Source of the DNA: Chrysomallon squamiferum
Lineage: Eukaryota; Mollusca; Gastropoda; Neomphalida; Peltospiridae
Assembly (NCBI GenBank): GCA_012295275.1
Contig: CM022668.1
Location: forward strand, 8,203,818 to 8,267,817
Direction: 5' to 3'
Length of the DNA stretch: 64,000 nt
Of the stretch, positions 12,178 to 25,000 are shown one piece after another. The first letter of the stretch is position 1. Each line of letters opens with the position of its first letter. The notes beneath the pieces are model-generated. The model worked only from the letters and a program-made list of their open reading frames with translations. It was not told the DNA's origin and made no database searches. A program made the translations under genes and the position numbers.

Positions 12178-15100
12178 CTACAACAAACAAATAAAATTAT
12201 AATCTCTGATCTGTCTTTGTTTAGTGAATGAAAAATTGTCAACAGCAAAAAATTCTGCCTTATGGATTTAGTAAATTAACAATATATGTGTGTGTATGTG
12301 CTTGTATGTGTGTATGCAAATGTGTGGACTTCTAAAACAGAGAATACATATGCTTTGCATTTCATGTAAAATTCTTCTTTAGGTACATATTTTGACATTA
12401 TCAGCTTCATATTAATTTAAGTTTGTAATAATAAACATTTTTTTACACTGACTGAGTATTTGTTTTGTTATCTGTAGAATGATGAATATAATTTGATCAT
12501 ATAACATAACATACTTATGTTATTACTTTCAGTATGTGTCAGTTAGATATGAGTGAAGATTTTATATATATATATATATAAATATAAAACACATACAGAC
12601 AAGACATCATCAAATTATAAAAATCTATCCTTCCTAATCAATTATAAAATTAATTATTATTTTAATTCAATATTTCATATACCATCTTTAAATAATAAAA
12701 TATTTATTTCCACATCTATGTTTTTAATTACATCTCTAAGTTTTGTTTTATTAAATCTATTTCCTGTTTCTGTTTAAGAATTCAAAGGACAGTTAAAATT
12801 AAACTACTTCAATAAGTGTAGAACTTCACTACTTCATGTATCATACCTGAAACTACTTCTTCTCTTTGTAACAGGAGAAGATGACAAGGAGCCACTTGGA
12901 ACATTTTCTGATTCTAAAAATAAAATACAAACATTTTTAAATCTAAAGAGATAAAAACACTAAAAAATACAATATGAAATACAAGATAAATTACTGAAAT
13001 CCATTTCAGAAATATTTAGGACCAACTAGAAAAAAAAAAGAAAAAAGAAAATCTAGTTTCAAAGAAACTAAATCCAGATTTAAAATACATAAATCAAACT
13101 TAATACCCAGTATCCTCATATCCAGACTTGAGATTACTTAAATTTATTCATAATAATTAAACCCAGAATATCTAAATTCCATTTTAAAATAATTAAATCC
13201 AATTTTAAAATACATAAAATAATACTAAATAAATCATTAATAAAATTGATAAATCTATTCATATACAAATTTACCTTCAAGGTCAAGGCTATTTCTTGCA
13301 CCTGGCACCCTCAGGATTGGAATGGGTTTGAGTGCAGACATTGGCACTAAGCCCTGCACAGGGTCAGACCCATCACTCGGCACAGTGCGAATCAGACACA
13401 CATCAGAGTGACCTGGTGCAGCATCCAACACTTCCACCTGCTGACCTTTTGTGACCTTCACCTCACTGCCTGAGGTTGCTGTGTAATCTTCAATCACCAC
13501 TGTGACATCAGCAGGGCCCTGTAAATAAATACAGAAATAAACAATAAAAAATTAATAATCAGAAAACATTTGCTTCATGAAATTAAATTTGGTTAACGAA
13601 ACTCAGCTGTTTGATTAATGAAGAAAGTTAGTATTAAAAAATTACAAAATTTTGTGTTAATAAAAAACAAACAAACAAATACCATTATGGTAAGGAAAAA
13701 CAACTTCTGGAAATAATGGACATAAAACAGTGAACAGTTGGCCACAAATGCATGCAAATTAAAGAAAATTAATTAATTTTTTGCAATATTTTAAATAATA
13801 ATAGCTCTTCTGATAGATGTAGTGATCACAAACCTTATTTCAAGCACAAATTTATTTTTAAAAATATGAAATACCTGCAGACTATCTACAAACTGTATAC
13901 AAAATACAAATGAATTTTATCATTTATGTGTTGACTTCTGTTATCCTTATACCACAAAATCCTAAATATTTCTTGTCCCAAGAATTTCAGATTAGGGATC
14001 CTCAATATGTACTTGAATGTTTATTTTTTACTTAAAACATGATATAAATTGTGTGACATGAATGTATTTACATTATTAACAATGTAAATAAGCATACTGT
14101 GTTCAACAAATTTAATAGTGAACTGCAAATTATTATTATACACTGTTTTAAAGAATTGTTCTTGTATTTATAATTTTAAAAAAAAGTATATGTTTTTACA
14201 ATTTAAAATCCCCTCTTTATTTGTGTGCAAGTATGTGTATCATATGTTTGTTTGTAAGGATATATGTGTGGTTGTATCCATATATATAAACAGAAAAATG
14301 TGTATTTGTTTAAAAATGTGTGTATATATTATGTGTTTTGTGTGTGTGTGTGTGTGTGTGTGTGCATGTGTTTGTGTGGGTATATGCACCTGTGTGTGTA
14401 TGTTTGTGTTTATGTACATACATGTTGGTGTATCCATGTGTTTATATAAAAATATGAGTATATGTTTAAGAACATGTATGTATGTTTGTCTGTGAGTATA
14501 TTAGGTACGTCTCTGTGTGTGCGTCTGTATAATACATTAATATCACTACATCCACAACAACAAAGAAGAATGATTATTTGCCAGATACAAGACCATAACT
14601 CTCCTCCATATCCCACTGTGAAATGAAACAAACTAAACACTGTATGGCTATTTCTGTACATCTGTGATCCAGCACCAATAATCACAGTATTTTGTTATGT
14701 TCCCAACAACACAAAGACTTCTATTACACACCAAATATAGTTTCAGTGATTAAAAATATCTGTGTTATTATCAAAACATGATGCCCTAGCAACAACACTA
14801 GAAAAACAGAAACCCATTATGATTCTCATTACCATTCACTTAGAGTGCATCTCAGCAACATCAACATGACATCTACAATGATACTGATCTTTCCAATGTT
14901 ATATGCCATACTGCATCGTCACAACAACATGAACAACAACATAGTTACTGGATTTTATTTTTATTGTTAAGATTTTTTTTACCTACAGTATAATTTTTAG
15001 GATTAAGAATGCATGAAATCAGCATAAACATCAAAGTTACACCGACTGAGATATCTTCAATATTACACCAATCTAGAAGTCAGTGAATCATAAAAACATC

Positions 15101-15494
15101 AACATGACAGCAACAACTACATTGATCTCTTCAGTGTGATTTCTGTATTAAATTTTTATCAAACACATATCTAAGAAATTAACTCGTGATTTTTAAAAAT
15201 GTTTTGAGTGTATCATCATCATCATTATTTATTATTAATATATATATTTTCATTTATATTCCTTCTAATTTTTTTGGTCAAATATATGAAATTACTTTAT
15301 TCTAAATAAATAATGTAATAATTATAATAAAAATAGTAGTAGTAGTAGTAATAAAAAGTCCTAAAAAATAACACAGATTAAATGTAGTAAATATATATTT
15401 TTTTTAAATCTACTTTTTTATTGTTAACTAATTAAATAATAATTATTATTTATTTTTGTGTTACTTGAGAGAACAAAATGTGTGTGTGTGTGTC

Positions 15495-15525
<31 letters not shown>

Positions 15526-16047
15526 CACAGGTTCATAATAAATCTATCCATTAAAAAACCACAGACATGTAACAATTAGCTGGAAGGTTTTGGTAACCAA
15601 TTATGAAATGCACACATTTCAAAATATTTTTCATTATTAAAAAAAAAAAAAAAAAAATCTCTTGGGAACTGAAAGAGCAAAATGAAAATAATAAATTCTA
15701 ACCAGTCCATAAGTGTGTAAAGAGTTCTGCTTTATAATGAACAGGAGATTTGCAGATTAACTGTGTTTATCATTATCACCTCTGAAATCCCTGTCTCCAC
15801 AATGAGAACTAGTTTTAAAAAATACATGCACTTAAATAAATGTATCCACCAAGGTACACAACTATTTTTCTGTTTAATGTTTTTCATAATTTATATAGAA
15901 CAACAAAAATAAACACCTATGTATGAGTTTTAAATAAACTGCAGCAACATAGTTAAAGAAATTTACTGTCAGTATTTTTGTTAAAAATACTGGTAAAATA
16001 TTAAGTAATATGACAAAATAAACATATACAAAAAAAAAAAAAAAAAA

Positions 16048-16094
<47 letters not shown>

Positions 16095-19000
16095 AATAAA
16101 ATAAAATAAAATAAAATAAAATAAATAAAGCACCATAAAGGTAATATAAGTTTTAAATATAATAAGAAATATACCTACAGAATATTTCCTGGAACTGAAA
16201 TCTTGCAAGATCCATATAAAATGTCTGTATACATCATACACTTACACTTAAACAGATTTACCCATCTAGACACTGTCCATTATAAATAAACACACACAGC
16301 TTTTATTGAACATTGATAATAAATTTTCTCAAAATAATCCACAATTGTCTTCTTCCTTAAATAGCTTATAATCACTCACTGTTAATGCACAGCTTCAGCC
16401 ACAATGTCACAACAACATCAACTACCTTGACATTCGCAAAGCCGTACTTTGTTTATTTTGGTGACACAAAATATTAAAATACAGACAGCAGAAGAAAAAA
16501 TCTATTCTTTAAGTTATTTATAAATAGTCTTGTTTTTGCAATAACAAAGGAATGATATATATCTTAAAAAATATTTGGTTTAATACCATTTTATATATTA
16601 CAGACTATTATACAAAATAATTTTTTGATTTTACAGAGATGAATCCAAGATTGGAAATTTCTGTCGTTCCAAAGGTTACTTACACTGATTAGCAGCATGA
16701 CATGTTTATATGAACTGTCTCAGAGAGATACACGTAGTTCAGCCATTTGATAAATGAAACTCAGAACACTGTCAACTCAAAATAGCATTTGGAACATGAA
16801 ATATACAAACAACTTGTTTTTCATACACATTAGTTATTTCAATAGACAATGCATGTTGGCCACTTTGACTGCTAAGCTATTGCATTTAATATCAGAATGC
16901 ATATTCCAGTGTTTCAAGAAAGACTAACTGACAGATTCATGCACAGTATATTGGACAAATAAAAGGTTTGATATCAGGTAAAAACTTGCAATGATGACTT
17001 TAAAGGATTATTGCTGTTCTAGCCTCTTTTCTAACCATGATCTAACATACACTCCTGAACACTGCAGAAAGACAGGTTAAAGAGTATTCTATTTGATATC
17101 TAATCTGTATCATTATACGCTGAAGCCAGAGCCAAAAATAGATTTCTTTTATTTTTAGACAATGTCTGATAATCCAGTTAATTATTATATAGATATAAAT
17201 GAACTGGTCATAGCTATCTATGGCAAAATGATAAATAAGATAATTCAGTAGAGAGTATACTTATGAACGAATATATGAAAATGAATGTGAAATGAAAATA
17301 TGTGTATGCATGTGTATCTATGCTTGATTGTAGGGTGTGTCTAATAAGCATGTACATAAAGAAAGAAATAAGTATGATTATATTAATTTATAATATTTGT
17401 GCATGTGTATGCATTAGTATCTTACTATGCATGTAAAAGCAAGCATGAGAAAGTACAAAAACTTCTCTTTTTCTTTTGTTTTTAAAAAGGTTACTTGATT
17501 TTTCATTTTGTTTTTGGGTTGTTGTTTTTTTAAATTTATTTTGTTAAATTCATCCAGTATTTTCTTCTATTTTTTCTCATAAAAACATAATTATCAGCAT
17601 TATAACAAGTCTTTAAAAAAATGGAGCATGAACCCTGATTCTGTTGCTTCAATAATAATAATAATAATAATAATAATTATTATTATTATTATTTTACGAT
17701 TTAAATATGCAGATTCAGAAAAATCCTTTATTGAATATAAAAACAGATAATGATAAACAAATGACTCCATCTAATTTCTTTATCCTTTGATCTTATCCAT
17801 TAACACAAATGTAAGAACTAATCCGTATTAAAAATAATAATAATAATAATATTTTTATAATTGGTTTTATGACTATCTGGAATATGAATATGTTAATTGT
17901 AAACCTCATCTTCCTTTCAGAGAGCAAGGTCTACACATTACAGTGCTATAAGTATTAATGAATAAGTATTAATTTATTAAATTCCTCTACAAAATACATT
18001 ATTTTACCAAATAAGCTAAAAAGGAACACATTGTATCTACTACATAAATCTGTATTTATTACAAAAAAAGAAATAATAATAATAATAATAAAAAATAAAA
18101 AAATAAAATAAAAATGTAGTTACTAAAAGTGTTAATAAACACTTGAGAAATTTTATCCATTGCCCTAGGGTATAACACTAAGAATCCTGAAGTAATATTT
18201 AGTTCATCTTCAGTAAAAATGTTAAAACTCCATTATAGTTGCAGGCTATTCTAAGATTAATGGCTTAATTACTGAATCTCAGTATGATTATGTAACATTC
18301 TGAAACCTGAAACAAAAGTATACTGACAGTTCAAACACAACCCTTGAAGGGCAGAAATTATCATTTTGATATTGTTCTCTCAGTATAAGCTGCAGTATTA
18401 ATTAAATACAGATTAACACAGGCATATGATCAAATGTAGCTATGAATGAACAAGAATGATAAAGAATACTGACTTTATAGATCACATGAAAAAATTTGAT
18501 ATTCTAGGAAGCAGAAATTTTAACTCCAAGCTATTTAATTATGGCAGATGACAACATCCTCATTGCCAAGTTATTAACAAGTCTTAAAGATGTAAATTAA
18601 AAATGATTAAAATCAACAAAAGTAATATATATCACGAATGTCAACTACAATGTATTAATATTTAATAAAACCAAACAAAATGCAAGATAATGACTGCCAA
18701 CAACAATGACCAGAAAATCCACTATGACAAATACAAATGACAGTGAAAAGAAAATACACCATGACAAATACAAATGACAGTGACTATAAAATACATCATG
18801 ACAAATGCAAATGACAGTGACACGAAAATACAACATCATGACAAATGCAATTGCAAATGACAAGAAAATGCATACATCATGAGAAATTGAAATGGCAATG
18901 ACAAGAAAATGCAACAATCATGACAGCTGCAAATGATAATGACAAGAAAATACATCATGAAAATGACAAATAAAAATGACAAAAAATAAAACATTGTGAC

Positions 19001-22000
19001 AACTGCACACTACAATGACCCTTTGATCCACTTTAACAATATCTCTTAAACTACATAATGTAAATATACTTTTAAAAATTAAACAAATTGCTGCCACTCA
19101 TAATTTTACACCAACCAGTACAATATTAATTAAAATATCACAAGAATTACAACAACAAAATCACCAACTACCTTGATGCAAGCTGACAAGATTCTAGTCC
19201 TTTCTACTGCATACCACTGAAGGTTAAAATGGCAATAGAGAAAAGAAAAATCAACGACAGCTAAACCCGAGCTAGCAGTTCATATGCGAAGTCCTCAAAT
19301 CATGTCATTATTAAAATGCAACAGATTTTCATTAATAAACTCACACACAAACTGAAAATCCCTCAGAGAAGCAATAGCAAAAACAGACTCATAAACCTCT
19401 CCAGTTTATCTAGCATTAAACAACACTGCCTGATTGTACCTTCGATTATTCTTCAAGCCCTGGGATGCAATACGAGGTAGGGGGGAAAAAAAGAAGAAAA
19501 AAAAGATAGGAGAGAGAAGAGGAAAAATCAATACCTGGCGACAAAGAAAGTTGTCAGACACATGTATTGCAATGCTGTGACTGGGAATGGGGTCTCCTGG
19601 GTAAAGGTCTTTGAGCTGCAATCATAAAGCTTTTGTGGACATCAGATTTGCTTGTATTATTATTAATCTGATTTGCTTACATCATTAATTAGATCTTCTT
19701 ATATAATTTAATCAAATTTGCTATCATTTTTTAATCATATTTGCCTTTCATTTTCATTAGGATATGCTGATAATTTAAAGTAAAATTTGATTATGTTGTT
19801 AATAAAAATTTATTACCATTGAATTATATAATGCTGTTTTAAATATAAGAATTTTTTATTATTATTAATATTTGATGATTCTGTTAAAAAGAATAACAGG
19901 TAATGTTAATCAGAATAGACTTCATCCTTGATGTCCAGTAAATAGTATCATAACAGAAAAAATATATTATTAATAGGCTCTGATGATTCTGTCAAAGAGA
20001 ACTGAGATTTCAGATTTAATTTCTCTTGTGTACACTTAGAAATTTTACAGTTGACTAATAAAACAAATGTCAGCAAAACATTACTGGCAAAACAAGCAGA
20101 CTTAATAAAATAAGAAAAATAAAATTTAAGTTTCTAGATTAGCAGTTTAAAGAATCAGTATTATAAATCCTCCAACCTCCATTTATTATATATGATCTTC
20201 ACTGATGTCCCAAATGTATGTAAATTCAAATCTAGAGTTATGGTTGCCCTTTATAGAGTTGTAACAGTGTTATTTTGTCATCCATATGTATAGCTGATGA
20301 CTGGGAAATTGTCAAAATCAGGGACAACAACTACTTTCAGATTATCTCAAATGTATAGATCACCTAAGACACTGCCTAATAAGAAAAACAAGCCAAGTTC
20401 ATAGTCATTTGAAATAAACCTACAAAGCATTCTCCTCAACATTATCTAGTCTGTGGGAGGTCCACTAATCACTGCCTCATCAAATAAATGTTGACATCTA
20501 AGTTGTCACCCATTAACTTCAATGAGCATTCTTCTTAAATGCTATCCTTATGAATGACAGAACTGGCAATGACAATGGACTGTGGGTGACAATCCTATAT
20601 CTGGTGCATTAACATTCTGTTTCTTACAAAAAGCAAAAGAAGCATGATGTGCTTGCCTCTCACAGTAAATTCATTTGAAACCATCATGCATGTAAAGATA
20701 TTCTATGTATGATGGAAGAATGTTTTTATCTTCTGCCTGTAAAATGTTACTTCTGTCATGACTGTTGATTCAGTCTGCCAAATCCACAAAAAGTCGTGAA
20801 TTCCTTTGGAAAGCCAGATTAATTATTGCCTCTGGAGCAATAGGTGCTACAGGCTTTTATTTTGCAGAATGATCTCACCACAGATGTCTAGCAGTAAGGT
20901 TTGAACTGCCCTGACAAATAATGCAAGTCCCTTTTCTTTTTGAATAAAAGATCAGAGATTTATTTTTTGTAAGGGAAGAACTGTGAAAGGATTCCAGGGG
21001 AAGGGTTGCTGTCCACTGAATGCACTGTAAGAGTTCAGGCTGGACCTGGGTAACTACTTACATTTACATTTGCTGTTCTGCTTGTATAACCTTTATGTGA
21101 TTGTTGTGACAAATTACTGTTATTCTAGTCCTGCTATTTTGAATGTTAGGCACTAGTGCTAATACAGTTTTGAATGTGTCTTGTATTTGTTGTGTTTCCA
21201 GTGAACAAAAACATGCTACTGTATTTGTATATCTATATGTATACATAGATCCTGTATCGGATACCCCTAGAGCTTAGCCAACTCGGGTAGTTACCCGCCC
21301 GAGACAGAGATATATATTTATTTAAAGCTGCATGAAATCCCCATATCGAACACCATAATAACAGTTGTAATTAATTATCTCTGGAGGTGCTTAATTTTGT
21401 TTTTCCATGTGTCTTTTACATAAATACAATTTGTAATGAAAAAAAGATTTAATATTTCTTTTGTAATTGTTTTAAAGATATAATATTTGTGTTTTTGTAT
21501 ATACATGTATAAAGACACACACACAACAAATACAAAGACACAACAAAATTTGTTTAAACTGGATTTCTTTTCAAACCAAGGAAAATAAATAAATAAATAA
21601 ATAAATAAAAATAAAATAAAAAGAATGGTTAAGTCTTAATGCCTTCTTTTCCATTTTAAATTCAATACAATATATAACATTATTTATGAAAATAAAGTGA
21701 AATTTCTCAGAGCTGGAATTACATGAACTGTGATCAGTTTCCATAGTTTTGTGATTTATCAGGTATGTAATGTAAAATCTTTATAAACTAAACATTCATC
21801 CAAACTGAACTTGTTATTGTTTGCTTTTGAAAAGTAAATATTCCTATGAATACATACAAATATATATTCTAAACTGACAAAAGAACAAATTAATTTTTAA
21901 ACAATATAAAACATCAAATGTATTTCTGGATAAATAATTTGTATTGGCAATGACACTGAATTTTAGCTTGGTGGTCTGGGGTCATGCCAGTGTCGGATGG

Positions 22001-25000
22001 TTTTCATATTTAATTAATGTCTCAAATGTCTGCATCTTTTGTTGATTTGCTGACACAAAGCTTCGCAACAAAGTGTTCATTATCTTAACAAGAATTTTTC
22101 TGACATGTAATTTGGCTTTTAAACAGTCTGCATTAAGTACTGCTATCAACATGGAACCATGACTGTTCACTTTATTGTATGATTTACACACTGCAAAATT
22201 CCAATGAAAAAATATAAATTATAATGTTACCAGTTCCCTTTCTCATTTGATATATAATGCCCACAGCAATTTAACTATTTCTTTTCTAATTTATTAGAAT
22301 GACAGTAATTAGTAGCAAACTGTCATGGGAGGAAACAAAAAAAACAAAAAAATTCTTATATGCATCAGTTAAAATAATAATACCTGTAGGAAAGGGTAGG
22401 TATTCTTTTTTATTTTCTACTCCATATTTGCTTATTAAAGATGTTATTATTTCACATTATAACAATTAATTTTTAGCAAAAATGTTTTTTTTAAGATACA
22501 GTATAAATCATTGTGTCATCTGCTAGACAGAGATTGAGATACCTTTCCTAAAAGTAATGAGAAGGTGACAAGAGAGTAAAACAAAGTACATTACCTTCTG
22601 CCCTCCACCTCCTCCACTGCTGCTGCTGTCAGTGGTCCCTGTAGATGCTGTTGTGTTGATGGAGGTCAGTGATCCTCTTCTTTCCATTCCAATATCTTCA
22701 AGTGAGGTGGAATCACTTTCCATATCACTGAAAATAAATAAATAAATAATGTAAATAAATAATGTAGAAGCACAAGTAGTAGCAGTAGAAATAGCAGTGG
22801 TGAGAGTTGTAGCAATAATGGTTCTAGTAACGTGAGTATAGATAGTAGTAGTGACAGTAGTGGATAGTAGTAGTAATGGTTAGTGGCCACTGCTTATGAT
22901 AACCTAATTGGAATGGGGGATAAACAGAAGAACAAACGACTCACCGACTAGCTCTGCTTGAGTTAAAGAGTTTTGGGGGGTTTGAACATTGTAGGTTGTT
23001 GGTCTTTGAGGACATTATGCATGTACGTCATTCTTTCCTGAATCAACTCTCGCATTTTCTTCACCCAGTTCTGTTTTGTTTCCAGTGAAGAAGCCTTTAA
23101 AAAAACATCAAACATTTTTAAGTAAAGGTCTAGGCTGCCCATAAATGTTTTGTTTTCAATCTTTTGTTTAGTGATAATGAATAAAATACAATACTTTCAA
23201 AAATTCTGAACATAAATCATCATCATCATTATCATTATTATGAATATGATCATCAACATTATTATTATTATTATTATTGTTGTATGGTTATTTCATAATT
23301 TTTTAATAAATAACTATCATAAAAAGACAAAACCATTGCTTATTAAAGGTAAAAGATGAACATTTTGTCATGTAAAATGATTCTGAAAGTCACTAGTTTT
23401 CAGGTTTAGCTGTGTTCCATATTATAGTTTCTATCTTCAACTGTGATACAGAATATAGTTTTATCAGTAATTTTGTACATTGCAGACATGTTTATAATAT
23501 GAGAAGAAAACTAATGAAAAAAAAGAGAAAGCCCAACTAACCTTGAGTATAATTCTGTAGTCTGAAATAGGAGCTCGGCCAGTCCACAGTGCAAACTTAG
23601 TTTCATCTCCTTCAATATGTTCTGTAATGTTGATTTCTGAGATCTGAACAGAAATAAATAAATAAAATAGAATAAAATTTTAAAAAGTTTAATTAAATAA
23701 ATGAATGAATGAATGTATGCATGAATAAACCAATAGAGGAATGAATAAATAAATACACAAAGAAGAAGAATATTTATTAGGAAAATAAAAGAGTAACCAC
23801 AAAAAAAGAAGAAAAAAGTTATAAATACTTTTTTGGATTTGTTTTTGAATATCAGAAAACAAAATGAAAACTTTTCATTAAAACAACCAGACAAAACAAA
23901 TTTTCAAAGAGAAAACAAGACATAAAACAAAACACAAAAAATTCTTTCTGAATAGCAACAAAAGAAAACATCACCACAAAACAGATTTAATGATGACACT
24001 TTACAAAAAAATAAAAAAATAGAAAATCTTACCATTAGTTTGAACTTGTACATGTACTTGACCTTTCCATTACTGTCCTTGACCTCTTTGGAGAAAATCA
24101 GACACATTTCAAACAGGAAGAGATGTCTTTCTCTTTCCCTTTTGATGAGAAGTTTTGGGTCCCACACAGTAAATGTGTCCTGTAGTAAAACCTCACACAG
24201 AGCCTCAACATTTTCCTCTAAACCGTCCAACATACTCAGATGTAAGGCATCATTAGCCTTCTTAGGTACACTCAACATCACATCCAGTCCATCCTGTTAT
24301 TAATAAAAGTAACAATTTTAATAGTAATAACAGAAATAATAGTAATTAAATAATAATAATAATAATAATAATAATAGTTGTAGCAGAACTATAATAGTAA
24401 TTTTAATAATGATAATAAATAATTATAATTTTATAATTATAAAATCATAATTATAGTGACTAACAATAATCATATATATACATAAGAACACTCTCACTTT
24501 CATCTAAACACTCACACTATTACAACAGAATCTCAGATTTATCACATCATTTTTTTCACCAGTTCAGATGATGCCTGACAATTTTTCTACCATATTTCAA
24601 GTTTTTAGCATTATATGATATTACCTTCTCTGCTAGTAAAGAAAGTTAATCTTTAAAATTAGTGGATTACTTTTTTTTTAAATATTGTAATACAGTATAC
24701 AAATTTTACAACTGGAGTTCACTGTTTTCATCTTAATATCCAAAATTATTCCTCGCAAAAAGATCTTTAAACAGAAGTGAATATTTGGTCACTAAAATGT
24801 TTGTCATCTGCTTACCTTAAGTTCCCCTGTGTGTTCCTCGCAACATGCAAGTAGATCTTTAAGTAGAAGCTGGTATTTGGTCACTCTCTGTACTGGTTTT
24901 ATCAGGTACGAGGCCACTGGCTCATTCAGTTTAAACTTAGCCTGCATCTCCTGTGTAAAAATATTAAAATAAATAAATTTTAGTTAATGTTAATTGTCTT

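Larger units (their letters stand above)
13519..19534. other. Intron 37 (about 6.0 kb), no gene seen
   Basis: AT-rich intron between candidate exon 37 and the SH3 exon 38. It holds GT, AAAT, AAT and ~39-bp repeats. Predicted short frames around 14.1-14.7 kb come from TGTG-type repeats. Nothing coding was supported. Confidence 0.7.
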
